Notes: a model not told the origin generated them from the letters alone. A stretch of 64,000 nucleotides of DNA from an uncultured Roseibium sp. (GCF_947499295.1 NZ_CANMNP010000003.1:124001-188000), one strand, 5' to 3'. Shown: positions 26,601 through 37,385, numbered from the stretch's first letter. Program-made: numbers and translations.

Positions 26601-26616
26601 AGTTGCAAGTGCAACT
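26601..26616. promoter_or_regulatory. Perfect palindrome, candidate MarR operator
   Basis: AGTTGCA-AG-TGCAACT is a perfect 7+2+7 inverted repeat lying 50 bases before the marR start. Size and symmetry fit a MarR-family dimer site, suggesting autoregulation. It lies 86 bases after the lipoprotein stop. Confidence 0.6.
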
Positions 26617-26666
26617 AAGTCGCCTTTAAGATGACGGCAGAAAACAACCGGTCTTAGTGGAATGCA

Positions 26667-27197
26667 ATGAAAAGGCAGCGCGAAACTGGTGCTGACAGGT
26701 CAGACAGTCTGACGAAAGTTGCCGGCAAAGAACAACAGACTTCAGAATTCGACCTGGAAAGTTTCTTTCCCTATCAGGTGCGCGTCTTTTATTCCGACGT
26801 CACAAGAGCACTCGCTGCCGTTTATCAGCGCGACTATGGCATGATGCCCGCTGAGTGGCGGATTATGGCGATCCTCGGCTCCGCGACAACTGGATTGCAG
26901 GCAACAGAAATCGTAACGCGTTCCAGTATGGACAAAGTTGTTGTAAGCCGAGCGGTCAAACGCATGGAAGAACGCGGTTTTCTGACACGCGAAACCAATG
27001 AAGCCGACGGACGCAGTTTCCTGCTGGAGCTTTCAGCTTCGGGCAGAGAGGTCTTTCAAGATCTCGCTCCGAAACTCAAAGCCGTCGAGAGCCAGATGCT
27101 TGCCGGGCTGACGGATCAGGACATCACGGATTTTCTGCGCGTGATTGAGCAGATCAGGGGCAACCTTTCGGACCTGTCCGAAAGTTCTGTCGCTTGA
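26667..27197 (+). CDS. MarR-family transcriptional regulator
   Basis: The 176-residue protein has a central winged helix-turn-helix: LQATEIVTRSSMDKVVVSRA is the recognition region and TRETNEADGRSFLLELSASG the wing, with dimerising helices on both sides. The DxRSxxLxLT-like wing motif is typical of MarR. It lies downstream of the Mla operon on the same strand but is separated by 152 bases containing the palindrome, so it likely has its own promoter. The ligand and targets other than itself are unknown. Confidence 0.88.
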   Translation: MKRQRETGADRSDSLTKVAGKEQQTSEFDLESFFPYQVRVFYSDVTRALAAVYQRDYGMMPAEWRIMAILGSATTGLQATEIVTRSSMDKVVVSRAVKRMEERGFLTRETNEADGRSFLLELSASGREVFQDLAPKLKAVESQMLAGLTDQDITDFLRVIEQIRGNLSDLSESSVA

Positions 27198-27300
27198 TTA
27201 GCCGCACGGGAACACCCGGTCTTTTTCAACGATAGGTATGCCCGATACTTCTGGGCTTAAGCGACTGAATATAGCCAACTTCTTAAGCAAATGGCTCAAA

Positions 27301-27329
27301 AAAAGGGCGGCCACAGGCCACCCTTTTTC
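27301..27329. terminator. Terminator between marR and GPR-like gene
   Basis: AAGGGCGGCC / GGCCACCCTT stem with a single C-A mismatch and small loop, followed by a TTTTT tract and preceded by an A-run; usable by both convergent genes. Confidence 0.8.
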
Positions 27330-27351
27330 GTTTTCGAGTTTGGCGATTTGA

Positions 27352-30300
27352 TCAGTCGAGACGACCGCTTGCATGTGCAAGCATCGTGTAGACCTTGCCG
27401 GTGTCGGAGGTCAGGTAGGTCTGACCAAGCATGTTGTCACGGTCGTTGCGGGAGACTTGAGCCAGCAACTGCTCGAAATCTGCAACATAGCGCTCGACTG
27501 CAGTTCGGAACTCAGGATCGCGGGAATACTTCTGACGAATTTCGTCAAAGGTCTGCTGGCCCTGAAGGGTGTAGAGGCGGCGTGTAAACACATGCCTTTC
27601 TCCAGCACGGTAGCGGTTCCACAAGTCGATGAAGGTCTCATGGTCAATTGCGCGTGCAATGTCGACGGAGAGCGAGTTCAGACTTTCAACTGTCTGCAAA
27701 GGGGTCCGGCTCATATCCGTGTCCGACCCGGCATCGTCATCGCTCGACGCGCGGCGCAAGAGGTCTGCGACCCATCCTTTGCCGCTTGACCCACCGCTGG
27801 CTGCCGGCGCCGGGGCCGGTTTTTGACGGCGAGGCTCGGCTGGCCGGGTTTGCTGCGGGCGTTGCTCGCTCGCAGGTGCCACAGGAGCAAAGCTTGCCGG
27901 GGCCGCTTGCGGAGCCGGTTGCGGGGCAGGGGCGGCGCTCGCTGTCGCGACCTGAGCCTGCGGCTTTGAAATGTCCAGCGCGTTGGACTGCTTGGCCACA
28001 ATCTCGGAGAGCTCGGTCAGGGCGCGGATCTGCTCGTTGACCACCTTGCGGAGGGCTGCAGAAGACTCTTCCGCTTCATCCGGCAGGTTAAGAACGCCCT
28101 GTTTGAGTTCGCTCCGTGTTGCCTCCAGCTCACGATGCACTTCGCGTGCAACGTCGCGCATGCGACCGGCGGCATCATTGAAGCGTTCGGAAGCATCGCT
28201 GACGGTGCGGGTCATTTCAGAGATGATGTCATCCTGAGCCGACCGGATGGCATCCCTTGCCTTCTGGCCTTCCATGCCTGCCGTCAGGCGCATCGATTCA
28301 AACTGCTCGGCAACCTGTTTGGATGCTGCTTCCGCTGCTGCGCCCAGCATGTTGGCCGCATCGCGTGCTTTGTCGTCAGCCGATTCCAGCGTATCCGACA
28401 GGGTCTGCGTGAACGATCGCATAAGCGTATCGACCGCTTCCGTTTTTGCCAGCAATGTATCGGCAACGTCCTCAATGGCAGTGCGGCGCTCGGAAACACG
28501 GCTCTCCACCGAGGTGTTTGTGTCTTCCAGATGACGCGCAGCCTTGGTCAGCTCCTCCGACTGGTCGGTAAAGCGGCCGGTCAGGTTCCGGATATCGGCA
28601 AGGGTGGTGTCTGTGACATCCCGCAGATTGGAAACCTGTTCGCCGATCAGGGTGGTTGTAGAGTTGGTTTCCTGGACGGCGCGATCGACGGCGGAGCGGA
28701 ACTCGCCTGCGCGACGTGCCAGATTGCCTTCCACTTCCGTCAGGTTCTCGCCAGCGACACTGACGATTGACTGAAGGTTGGAGTTGGAGTGCTCAATCTT
28801 GTTGAGGATCTCGGTCACGTCCGCTTCCAGCCTGCGCTTGGTGTCGGTCAGCAGCGTCGTGGCCTGATCACTGCGCTCGTTGATGCTGGCAACAATCCGG
28901 TCACCTGCTTCGACGAGCGAACGGGTCGCGTCGAGGCCTGTGTGCGCAAATGTATCGGTCACGTCGCGACCCTTGACGGTAATGGCCTCAAGGATGGCGT
29001 TGTGGACTTCTGACAGACGACCGGTGAGGTCGCTGGCACGTGTCTCGATAGCATTGATCAGCTCATTGCCGTCCGTACCGACAATCTTGGCCAATTCACC
29101 AGAGCGTGCACCAAACGCCTCGTTCAGGCTTGTGGCCTTGCTCAGCAGTTCGTTTGCCACTTCGTTGCCGCGGCCAACCAGAAGATCGGCAGCTTCCGAA
29201 ACCGCACTGTTGACGCGGGCGCGGACCATGCCTGCTTCGTTCGACATCTGGCCGCGGATTTCTTCCAGTGTCTTTGCGAGGGTCAGGCGTGCCTGCTCGC
29301 TTTCGGCTGAAAGGTTGCCGGAGATCTCGGCGATCAGGCCGGACAATTCGCCGCGAACCTTCTCGCTTTCGCCGGTAAGGGAACCCGTGAACTCGGCCAA
29401 TGTACCGGCATAGAGTGTGCGGGCCTTTTCGCTCTCGGCGCCCATGGCCCGAGCCGCATCGGTTACTGCGGCCAAAACCAGTTCGCGGATCTTGCCGCTT
29501 TCGCCGGACATTGCCCCGGTTGCCTGCTGCATCGCTGTAGTTACCGCATCGGCTGCCTTCTGGCTTTCGCCAGCCAGCACGCCGCGGGCTTCGCCTACGG
29601 ATCCCAGAACGATCTGGCGCATGCGATCGCCTTCGCCGGTGAGCTTCTCAGTCGCCTGGCTCAAAGCGCCGTCAACGATCTCAACGGTTTTGGTGCGCTC
29701 GTCGGCAAGCGTCTGAACAGCGGCTGTAACCGCTTCCTGAACCACATCGCGCAAACGTGTGCTCTCGGTGGACAGGGTTGCACCTGCTTCGGAGATCACG
29801 GCCGTCAGGATGTCGCGCGCGCGCTCGCTTTCACCGGTGAGAGTGCCGGAGATGCTCTCCAGCCGCTCGTTGAGGATCGTTTCCAGCTGTGTTGCGCGGC
29901 TGTCGAGCGTTTCGGCAACTTCGAACACCTTGGCGCCGAGCGAAACGTTGATTTCCGCAATGCGCTCTGAAAGCGATTCCGTCAGTTGCTCACTCTGCTT
30001 GCCTAGGACATTGCCGGCTTCTGCAAGCCTGTTGTCGAGCGCCGACGTCATTTCATCCTGACCTTCGACGAAGGCCTGGGCGATTTCCTTGGTGCGGGAA
30101 ATAAGCGTTTCGGAAATCTGGCGCGCACGCGCGTCCAGTGTTTCGTCGATGCGATCGGTGCCGCTGGTCATCGAGGCCGAAATGAGCTCAGCCTTGTCGG
30201 CCATTGCCGTGGCGGCGCCATCGACACGGGTCGACAGGTTCTGACCGATTTCCTCTGCGCGATCGGCAAGCGTGTTACCGGCAGATTCGATCCGCTGACC

Positions 30301-32856
30301 GAGTTGCAACGTGATCGCATCGGAGCGGTCCGCCAGAATGTCGGTGATGTTGCGGGTCTTTTCTTCCAGTGCTTCGCTGATACCGGTTGTCCGGTTCTCG
30401 ATGGCATCTGACAGGATCTGTGTACGGGCTTCCAGCGTTGCTTCAAAGGCAGCGGTGCGCTGATCCAGTGTCAGGTCCAACGTGTTGATATGGCTGCCAA
30501 GCGAAGAGTCCATCGTGGCGATACGCTCGCTCAGTGAACTGTCCAGGGATCCGACGCGCTGTTCCAATGACGCATCCATGGTGCTGATGCGGTCGGTGAG
30601 CGTTGCGTCCATGGTTGAGAAACGCTGGTCGAGAGAGGTGTCCATCGCGGTGATGCGATTGCCGAGGGATGCGTCCATCGTGTCGATCCGCGCGGCAAAT
30701 GTGGTGTCGAGCGTGGACAGGCGCGAGTCGAGCGCCTCAGACAGAAGGAGCGTCTTGGTGTCGAATGAATCGACCAGCTGACCACCCTTGTCGGTAACGA
30801 TGGATTCCAGCTCCGTGAGGCGTGTTGAAAGGCCTTCTTGCAGGGCCAGTCCGCGCACTTCAAGTGTTTCGGCGATCTCACCGCTGATCTGATTGATATC
30901 ACCTGCCACTCGGTCGCCGCGGCTCCCGATGAGTTCAGCCAGCTGTGTACCGGTCTCAGCGAGTTTGTGCGTCAGGTTACCAGTCTGTTCGCCTAGGCTC
31001 GCTGCAAACTGGGTTGAAACGCCTTCCAGCGTGTCTCGGAAGCCGACCGTCTGCTGCTCAAGCATGGTCGCCATTTCGTTGCTGCGGGCCGTCAAACGCT
31101 CATCAAGTTCAGCGCCATTGATCGATATCGCCGTGTAGATGCGCTCGGAAATCGTGTCGAGCTTCTCCGCCAATTCACCGCCGCGAACGGAAATGGTCTG
31201 TGTGAGAGACCCAGCTGTTTCGTCCAGCTTGGATGCAATCTCGCCACCGCGCAGGGACAGGTCGACCACAATGCTTTCGCCGGTCCCGCGCAGGATTTCT
31301 GCAACCTCGGTTGAGCGGCTGGAAAGCGTTTCGACAATTTCAGCGCCCCGGATGGAGATGGTGTCGGTGACGTTCTGACCTTTTTCGGAAATGCTGTCGA
31401 CGACCCGGTTTCCGGTCTCCGCGAGAGACTGGTCGAGCGTGTTGACGCGCGTATCGACTGTGGACACCAGCTCCTCGGTGCGGGAAGTGATGGTGTCGAT
31501 CAGGCGACCGGACGTCAGCGACAGGTTGGCGTTGATCTCTTCACCGCGCTGGGTGATCACTTCACCAACTGAGTTGCCGGTTGTTTCCAGAGTCAACCGG
31601 AATTCGTCCGCCTTGCTGCTCAAGGTTTCGATCACCGACGTGCTGGACGTGGTCATCGTGTCATTGATGTCGGTGCTGCGTGCGGAAAGCGTTTCAACAA
31701 ACGTGTTTGCTGTATCGGCAAACCGGTCATTGATTTCGTTGCCGCGCGTCGACAGCGTCTCCCACATTGTGGCGCCGGTTTCAGCAAGGTTGTCGACCAG
31801 TTCACCACCTGTTGTGGACAGGCGGGCAACATAGTCTTCGGCACGCACGGTCAGACTGTCGACCAGTTCGTTGCCGGAGGCATTCAGCGTTGCTCCAAGG
31901 GATTCAATGCGCGAGTCGACCGTCGATGTAAGCTCTTCGACGCGATTGTTGACTGCGTCTGTCAATCGCTGGGTAGCCTGATCGACCGTTGTTCCAAGCT
32001 CGCCAGATGTGTTTGACAGTTGCGAAGAGAATTTCTCGTGCGCTCCAGCAATGGTTTCGCGAACGCGCTCAGCATTCATCACGATGGACTCACGCTGGCT
32101 GACCAATTCCTCGATCAGGCCGCGGATTTTGAGTTCATTGTCATTATAGGAGCGTTCGAGCGAAGAAACCTCGTTATGCACGAGAACTTCAAGCTCGCTT
32201 GCACGGGCAATCGCCCGTTCAATGCCATCGCCCATTGCCGCTACTTCGCGGCGGATGGCCTGGCCGACACTGAGAATGGATTCCTTCGCCATGTCTTCTG
32301 GTTCAGCAAGGCGCAAAGCAACTTCGGTCATACCGCGGGCGACAATACGCATTTCCTGCGCGCGCCAGATCATCATGGCCATGACAAAGAAAAAGATAAT
32401 GGGGACGACAATTCCAACGACCGCCAGGATGACTTCCGGCGAAGACGTCAGCACCTGCGGATCGGTTAACGAGGCGACCTTGTCTGAGAAGGCGGTCATG
32501 AAGAGACTGCCACCGAGGGCTGCCCAGACGGCACTCAGGGCAAGGGCACCCCAGAATGGTGCTGAAGACGGGCGGCGCTGAAGCGCATAGATCAAGCTGC
32601 CGATGTTCCGGCGATCGTCATTGGCAGCCGGTGGGCGTCCGCCGCGTCCGCGCCTGCGAGACTGGCGCTCCTCGCGCTGAGATGCCCGGTTATCTGCCTG
32701 CTGAGCACGCGCTTGCTCTGCATCAGCAGCTGCGCTCGCCTCAGGTGCCGCTTCCGCAGTCCCGGCTTCAGGGCCACCGAAATCGAGTTTCAGGGCTTCT
32801 TCAACCGCAGACAGTGCCGCTTCCGCCGGATCTTTCGCCTTTGTCGGATTTGCCAT
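27352..32856 (-). CDS. Giant membrane-anchored coiled-coil protein, GPR/RgsE-like
   Basis: An uninterrupted 1834-residue protein. Order: acidic/alanine-rich N-terminus, a basic patch (RRRGRGGR, about 68-75), two membrane helices (about 101-124 and 139-164), then more than 1400 residues of alpha-helix, and a distinct C-terminal segment after a Pro/Ala-rich linker (about 1610-1690). The helical part is built from 11- and 22-residue repeats starting mostly with arginine or lysine, like apolipoprotein repeats. This is the architecture of Agrobacterium GPR (growth pole ring protein) and Sinorhizobium RgsE, which organise polar growth in Hyphomicrobiales. It would place peptidoglycan synthesis at the growing pole. 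It is monocistronic. Confidence 0.78.
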   Translation of the reverse strand: MANPTKAKDPAEAALSAVEEALKLDFGGPEAGTAEAAPEASAAADAEQARAQQADNRASQREERQSRRRGRGGRPPAANDDRRNIGSLIYALQRRPSSAPFWGALALSAVWAALGGSLFMTAFSDKVASLTDPQVLTSSPEVILAVVGIVVPIIFFFVMAMMIWRAQEMRIVARGMTEVALRLAEPEDMAKESILSVGQAIRREVAAMGDGIERAIARASELEVLVHNEVSSLERSYNDNELKIRGLIEELVSQRESIVMNAERVRETIAGAHEKFSSQLSNTSGELGTTVDQATQRLTDAVNNRVEELTSTVDSRIESLGATLNASGNELVDSLTVRAEDYVARLSTTGGELVDNLAETGATMWETLSTRGNEINDRFADTANTFVETLSARSTDINDTMTTSSTSVIETLSSKADEFRLTLETTGNSVGEVITQRGEEINANLSLTSGRLIDTITSRTEELVSTVDTRVNTLDQSLAETGNRVVDSISEKGQNVTDTISIRGAEIVETLSSRSTEVAEILRGTGESIVVDLSLRGGEIASKLDETAGSLTQTISVRGGELAEKLDTISERIYTAISINGAELDERLTARSNEMATMLEQQTVGFRDTLEGVSTQFAASLGEQTGNLTHKLAETGTQLAELIGSRGDRVAGDINQISGEIAETLEVRGLALQEGLSTRLTELESIVTDKGGQLVDSFDTKTLLLSEALDSRLSTLDTTFAARIDTMDASLGNRITAMDTSLDQRFSTMDATLTDRISTMDASLEQRVGSLDSSLSERIATMDSSLGSHINTLDLTLDQRTAAFEATLEARTQILSDAIENRTTGISEALEEKTRNITDILADRSDAITLQLGQRIESAGNTLADRAEEIGQNLSTRVDGAATAMADKAELISASMTSGTDRIDETLDARARQISETLISRTKEIAQAFVEGQDEMTSALDNRLAEAGNVLGKQSEQLTESLSERIAEINVSLGAKVFEVAETLDSRATQLETILNERLESISGTLTGESERARDILTAVISEAGATLSTESTRLRDVVQEAVTAAVQTLADERTKTVEIVDGALSQATEKLTGEGDRMRQIVLGSVGEARGVLAGESQKAADAVTTAMQQATGAMSGESGKIRELVLAAVTDAARAMGAESEKARTLYAGTLAEFTGSLTGESEKVRGELSGLIAEISGNLSAESEQARLTLAKTLEEIRGQMSNEAGMVRARVNSAVSEAADLLVGRGNEVANELLSKATSLNEAFGARSGELAKIVGTDGNELINAIETRASDLTGRLSEVHNAILEAITVKGRDVTDTFAHTGLDATRSLVEAGDRIVASINERSDQATTLLTDTKRRLEADVTEILNKIEHSNSNLQSIVSVAGENLTEVEGNLARRAGEFRSAVDRAVQETNSTTTLIGEQVSNLRDVTDTTLADIRNLTGRFTDQSEELTKAARHLEDTNTSVESRVSERRTAIEDVADTLLAKTEAVDTLMRSFTQTLSDTLESADDKARDAANMLGAAAEAASKQVAEQFESMRLTAGMEGQKARDAIRSAQDDIISEMTRTVSDASERFNDAAGRMRDVAREVHRELEATRSELKQGVLNLPDEAEESSAALRKVVNEQIRALTELSEIVAKQSNALDISKPQAQVATASAAPAPQPAPQAAPASFAPVAPASEQRPQQTRPAEPRRQKPAPAPAASGGSSGKGWVADLLRRASSDDDAGSDTDMSRTPLQTVESLNSLSVDIARAIDHETFIDLWNRYRAGERHVFTRRLYTLQGQQTFDEIRQKYSRDPEFRTAVERYVADFEQLLAQVSRNDRDNMLGQTYLTSDTGKVYTMLAHASGRLD
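30424..30723 (-). repeat. Nine tandem 33-base (11-residue) repeats inside the GPR-like gene
   Basis: The reverse-strand translation gives nine back-to-back 11-mers: RLSTLDTTFAA, RIDTMDASLGN, RITAMDTSLDQ, RFSTMDATLTD, RISTMDASLEQ, RVGSLDSSLSE, RIATMDSSLGS, HINTLDLTLDQ and RTAAFEATLEA. The same period continues with weaker identity on both sides. The consensus is R-I-x-T-M-D-x-S-L-x-x, a hendecad pattern. Confidence 0.92.
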
Positions 32857-33135
32857 TTAGGATCGCCTCACGTCCGTACTCATTACACACCGGTATTTCA
32901 GCGAAGCTGCAAAAGCAGCTCCAAACAGTACCTACCGGATGCGTCGCTTCTGGGGCCGTTGCAGACACTGCAACGCCACAAAATCTGTTCTTAGAGGAGG
33001 GCCGCCGCTGACCGACCGCGAACTTTCCGTTCGACGGTTCACTCCCCATCTTGCCGCATCAGTTACTGTAATGGCACAATCTCTCCTAACGAACAAGAAA
33101 CGGCAATAGCGTGAGTCACTTAGGGGGCAGTTTGA

Positions 33136-33450
33136 ATGCCGGAATCGAAGCAGGTCAGAGTGTCGAAAGACGCTGGAAAAGGAGCAGTTTCCGCTTCGCT
33201 TAAAGCGGGTAATCTGACGGCTCCACAAAAGCGTTGGTTGAAAAAAGGCCTTTCGCAACCGGGCGGCAAGCTGCCGCTCTTCGACGATAACGGGCGGGAA
33301 ATTCCAGCCCGCACCATCCGTGCCTGCATAGAGGCAGGCTGGGCAGAGCCTTGGTTTTTCAACCCAATCAAGCCTGACTGGCTTGTTTGCAAATTGACGC
33401 CTGCCGCAATTGAAGTGCTCTCCGCAAGTCAAAAGAAGGGAAAAAGTTAA
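33136..33450 (+). CDS. Conserved-looking small basic protein of unknown function
   Basis: 104 residues starting at ATG 33136 with AGGGGGC upstream. The basic N-terminal half (TAPQKRWLKKGLSQPGGKLP) leads into ARTIRACIEAGWAEPWFFNP and a C-terminal LTPAAIEVL. This layout of helix, helix and an LT-x-x-(A/G)-x-x-L ending resembles a small winged-helix fold but lacks a family signature I can name. It is transcribed divergently from the GPR-like gene with a 279-base spacer. Confidence 0.65.
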   Translation: MPESKQVRVSKDAGKGAVSASLKAGNLTAPQKRWLKKGLSQPGGKLPLFDDNGREIPARTIRACIEAGWAEPWFFNPIKPDWLVCKLTPAAIEVLSASQKKGKS

Positions 33451-33704
33451 CGGCAAAACCTGAATTCAGGAATTTGCAACTTCGGTGAAATGACGGAATT
33501 GCAAGGACTTTTTTAAACTCTCTTTAAGAGCTGCGTGAAACTGCGTTAACCAAGATTTCAATTTTTTGGGGACATCGGCCGCTTCTGCGCCTTTGCCGAG
33601 CTGATTTAACCCGGTGTTTGCTGCTTGGAGGGCACGCTCGTTGTCAGCAGTTGCTTGCGGCCGGGTGCCGTCAGGCAGGTATTGAGTAGTTTGGAGCACC
33701 CCTA

Positions 33705-34534
<830 letters not shown>

Positions 34535-34647
34535 TCGCTTATCGGCGGAAGATCTAAATACATTGTTTCAATGACGATTTTCTGATCACGGGGCTGCGGT
34601 AGACGCCGTCCCGCATGTGCTGTTTATGTCAGCTTGGCTCTGATGCC

Positions 34648-35874
34648 CTATTCGGCTGGCTGAGCTGTCTGCTTGCGAAACCAGAAGTCGACTTCCTTGC
34701 CTTCTTCGGGCTTGCTTGGGATCATCGTGGCCAGGAACAGGCTGACGGCGGCCATTGCAGCACCGGCCAGGAAAACAGCGGCAGGTGAAACAAGCCAGAT
34801 GAAACCGAACAGCACTGGTATGAAGACGGCTGCAATGTGGTTGATGGTGAAAGCAACACCGGCAGTCGGTGCGATATCCGCCGGATCACCTATTTTCTGG
34901 AAATAGGTCTTTATCGCGATCGCAATCGCAAAAAATGCATGGTCGATCACATAAAGGCTTGCCGCCAGCGTCGCATTGGTCACGAAGGCGTAGCAGACGA
35001 AGACCCCGACCAAGCCAACATATTCCAGGATCAACGCCTTTCGTTCTCCAAATCGTACGATCAGCTTGCCGATCTTCGGAGCCAGAACCATGTTGAAGGC
35101 GCCATTCAGCAGAAACAGTCCAGCAACCTCGTGAACGTCGTATCCGAAGCGCTCGACCATGAGGAAACCGGCAAAGACGGTGAAAATCTGCCGGCGGGCA
35201 CCGGCCATGAAGGTGAGGGCGTAGAAGAGCCAGTACCTTTTTCTCAGAATGAGTTTCTTGTGCTGTGGCACGCCTTCCCGGAAGTGCGGGTAGGCCATCA
35301 CCAGAAAAGCAAGCACGACCAGGGTCAGGCCGCCTGCAATCGCAAAGACGGTTGCGAACGACAGGTCAAAGGTCTTCCACGCAATGAAAATCAGGCCGTA
35401 AGCAACAAGCTGCGCAAATGCGCCGACAGAGATAATCTTGCCCAGGCTGGCCGCCGCTGTGGCCTTCGGCAGCCATTGCAGTGACAGGGACTGCGCCATC
35501 GTCTCGTAGTAATGGAAGCCGATCGACATGATCAACGTGGTTATGTAGAAGCCCATGGCTGTTGGGAAATAGCCGGTAATGGCAACTCCGAACCCGAGCA
35601 GCAGCAAAGACACATAAGCAAGCGTTTGCTCGCGCATGACGAAGAGCAGATAAACGGCCAGAAAACTCAGGAAACCGGGGATTTCGCGGATGGATTGCTG
35701 AATTCCGATCTCGCGGCCGGTGAAGTCCAGCTCATTGACCGCAAAATTGTTCATCAGGTTCCACCAGGCAGCAAAGGAAAGCTGCATGGCACCGGCCATG
35801 ATCATCAACAGAACAACGGGAGAGCGCCAGCCCGTGATTTCATTGGGATGTGAATTTTGCGTGAAATAGGTCAT
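34648..35874 (-). CDS. MFS transporter
   Basis: The 408-residue protein has twelve predicted helices, with the segment MNNFAVNELDFTGREIGIQQSIRE between the first helices and RFGYDVHEVAGLFLLNGAFN in the second half. The sequence resembles uncharacterised alphaproteobacterial MFS proteins; a substrate cannot be given. It is divergent from an AraC-type regulator gene across a 220-base region, an arrangement seen for exporter-regulator pairs such as E. coli NimT-NimR. Confidence 0.82.
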   Translation of the reverse strand: MTYFTQNSHPNEITGWRSPVVLLMIMAGAMQLSFAAWWNLMNNFAVNELDFTGREIGIQQSIREIPGFLSFLAVYLLFVMREQTLAYVSLLLLGFGVAITGYFPTAMGFYITTLIMSIGFHYYETMAQSLSLQWLPKATAAASLGKIISVGAFAQLVAYGLIFIAWKTFDLSFATVFAIAGGLTLVVLAFLVMAYPHFREGVPQHKKLILRKRYWLFYALTFMAGARRQIFTVFAGFLMVERFGYDVHEVAGLFLLNGAFNMVLAPKIGKLIVRFGERKALILEYVGLVGVFVCYAFVTNATLAASLYVIDHAFFAIAIAIKTYFQKIGDPADIAPTAGVAFTINHIAAVFIPVLFGFIWLVSPAAVFLAGAAMAAVSLFLATMIPSKPEEGKEVDFWFRKQTAQPAE

Positions 35875-36094
35875 TCAGAAACCGTCGATGAGAAACTGTC
35901 CATCAGGAAAGTGACTTGCTTCTAGCTTCAAATAGAAACTGCGTGTTAGCGCTGTTTTGTCATGATATGTTTCTGAGTTGCCAAAGCTGCCGCTAGAAAC
36001 GGGGCCACTATTGCCTCTGGGTCAAGGAAACGGCAGCACATGGCTTGTTCAAGCGGTGCATTCTTGAGGCTCGCCAATTGTTTGGAGAACGAAA

Positions 36095-36886
36095 ATGGCC
36101 ATTCATCCGGAGCTGTCGGAGTTTCCTGTAGGGGCTGTCTCAGGGCCACTCATCGGATATGCCAACAGTGCACCTGCCGGAATAGGTCACAATGGCTGGC
36201 ACTCTCACGACAGCGCGCAATTGTTCCACGTGGTCACGGGGTCGATTGCGATCGACACAGAAATGGGCACATTCTTTGCCCCTCCAGAGCGTGCGGTCTG
36301 GCTACCCCCGCGTGTAGAACATCAAACGAGATACCTGACAGAGACCGAAATTCGCTATGTCTATGTCCAGCTCGAGTATGCGAGGGATTTGCCGACCACA
36401 CCTCAGGTGATGCAGGTGACCACTCTGCTCAGAGCCTTGATACTGGAGTTCATGTCCTATCCGAGATCTGAAACCGAATGCGGTCCTGCCGGCCGTCTGG
36501 CTGCGGTGATTTTGGATCAACTCAAGATGTTGCCGGCCGCGCCATTGCAGTTGCCGATGCCTCAGGACGCAAGGCTGCGGGAATTGTGTGAAGCAGTGGT
36601 TCGTTGCCCGGCACATATCCCCTCACTTGAAGAGGCGGCAGGCCGTTGCGCCACATCCGTTCGCTCTTTTGAAAGGAGGATCAAGGCAGAGACCGGTTTG
36701 AACTACCGGACCTGGTGCCGTCAGGTGAAACTGTTCAGAGCGCTTGAATTGCTTGCGGCGGGGCGCAGCGTCTCGGATGTTTCCCACAAACTTGGCTACG
36801 AAGGGCCGAGTGCGTTCGTTTCAACGTTCAGGAAAGCTTTCGGGGTAACGCCAGGGCGCTATTTTGGAGACCTTTCAGGGGATTGA
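36095..36886 (+). CDS. AraC-family regulator with N-terminal cupin (NimR-like)
   Basis: The 263-residue protein has a cupin sensor domain (WHSHDSAQLFHVVTGSI, then FAPPERAVWLPPRVEH) and a C-terminal double helix-turn-helix. This ends in the AraC signature VSDVSHKLGYEGPSAFVSTFRKAFGVTPGRY. GGAG precedes ATG 36095. The arrangement of a short cupin plus AraC domain without other sensors is that of NimR/YeaM, which controls a divergently encoded MFS exporter; here the divergent neighbour is also an MFS gene, so that gene is the most likely target. Confidence 0.87.
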   Translation: MAIHPELSEFPVGAVSGPLIGYANSAPAGIGHNGWHSHDSAQLFHVVTGSIAIDTEMGTFFAPPERAVWLPPRVEHQTRYLTETEIRYVYVQLEYARDLPTTPQVMQVTTLLRALILEFMSYPRSETECGPAGRLAAVILDQLKMLPAAPLQLPMPQDARLRELCEAVVRCPAHIPSLEEAAGRCATSVRSFERRIKAETGLNYRTWCRQVKLFRALELLAAGRSVSDVSHKLGYEGPSAFVSTFRKAFGVTPGRYFGDLSGD

Positions 36887-36956
36887 TCTGCCTCATGGCG
36901 AATTGTGTCATGGAGCGCCAAGAGTATGGCAACACCACTCTTCAGGGAGACTTGTC

Positions 36957-37385
36957 ATGTTCAAGAAAATCCTCGTTCCCGTCGATCCCGGCGAACCCGC
37001 ATTTGCAGAGCAAGCGCTAGCCAAAGCAGCGCAAATGGCGCGTGACTACGGTTCCAAGATCCACTTGATGGCTGTGTGTCCGGAAGTGCAGAGCTTCGTT
37101 GCCAGTCAGCTTCCGGACGGCTGGCAAGAGAGAGAATTCAAGGAAACTGCAACGGTACTTGAACAGATCGGGTCGAAACTGGATGTTCCGGAAGGTACAA
37201 TCGACCTGATGGTTCGGATGGGGTCTGTCTACCATGAGGTGATTGAAGAAGCGGAGAAGTCTGACTGCGACCTCATATTGATGACATCGCACAAACCCGG
37301 CTTGTCAACTTACTTCATCGGTTCCAACGCGGCACATATCGTCCGTCACGCGCCATGTTCGGTGCTGGTGTTGCGCGGCAGTTGA
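36957..37385 (+). CDS. Universal stress protein (UspA family)
   Basis: ATG 36957 with GGGAGA six bases upstream gives 142 residues. The single Usp domain starts MFKKILVPVDPGEPAFAEQAL and holds the ATP-binding pattern near the end: SHKPGLSTYFIGSNAAHIVRHAPCSVLVLRG has the G-2x-G-9x-G(S/T)-like loop with small deviations. Family members bind ATP or AMP and respond to starvation and stress. The gene lies 70 bases after the AraC regulator on the same strand. Confidence 0.87.
   Translation: MFKKILVPVDPGEPAFAEQALAKAAQMARDYGSKIHLMAVCPEVQSFVASQLPDGWQEREFKETATVLEQIGSKLDVPEGTIDLMVRMGSVYHEVIEEAEKSDCDLILMTSHKPGLSTYFIGSNAAHIVRHAPCSVLVLRGS

Noticed and set aside
28135..28770. Long plus-strand frames inside the GPR-like gene
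   Set aside because: They arise from the biased codon use of the repeat protein; several overlapping frames are open at once, none with a start signal.
30424..30723. Regular 33-base repeats as a possible CRISPR array
   Set aside because: The repeats are contiguous with no spacers, lie in frame in a long coding region and encode a hendecad helix.
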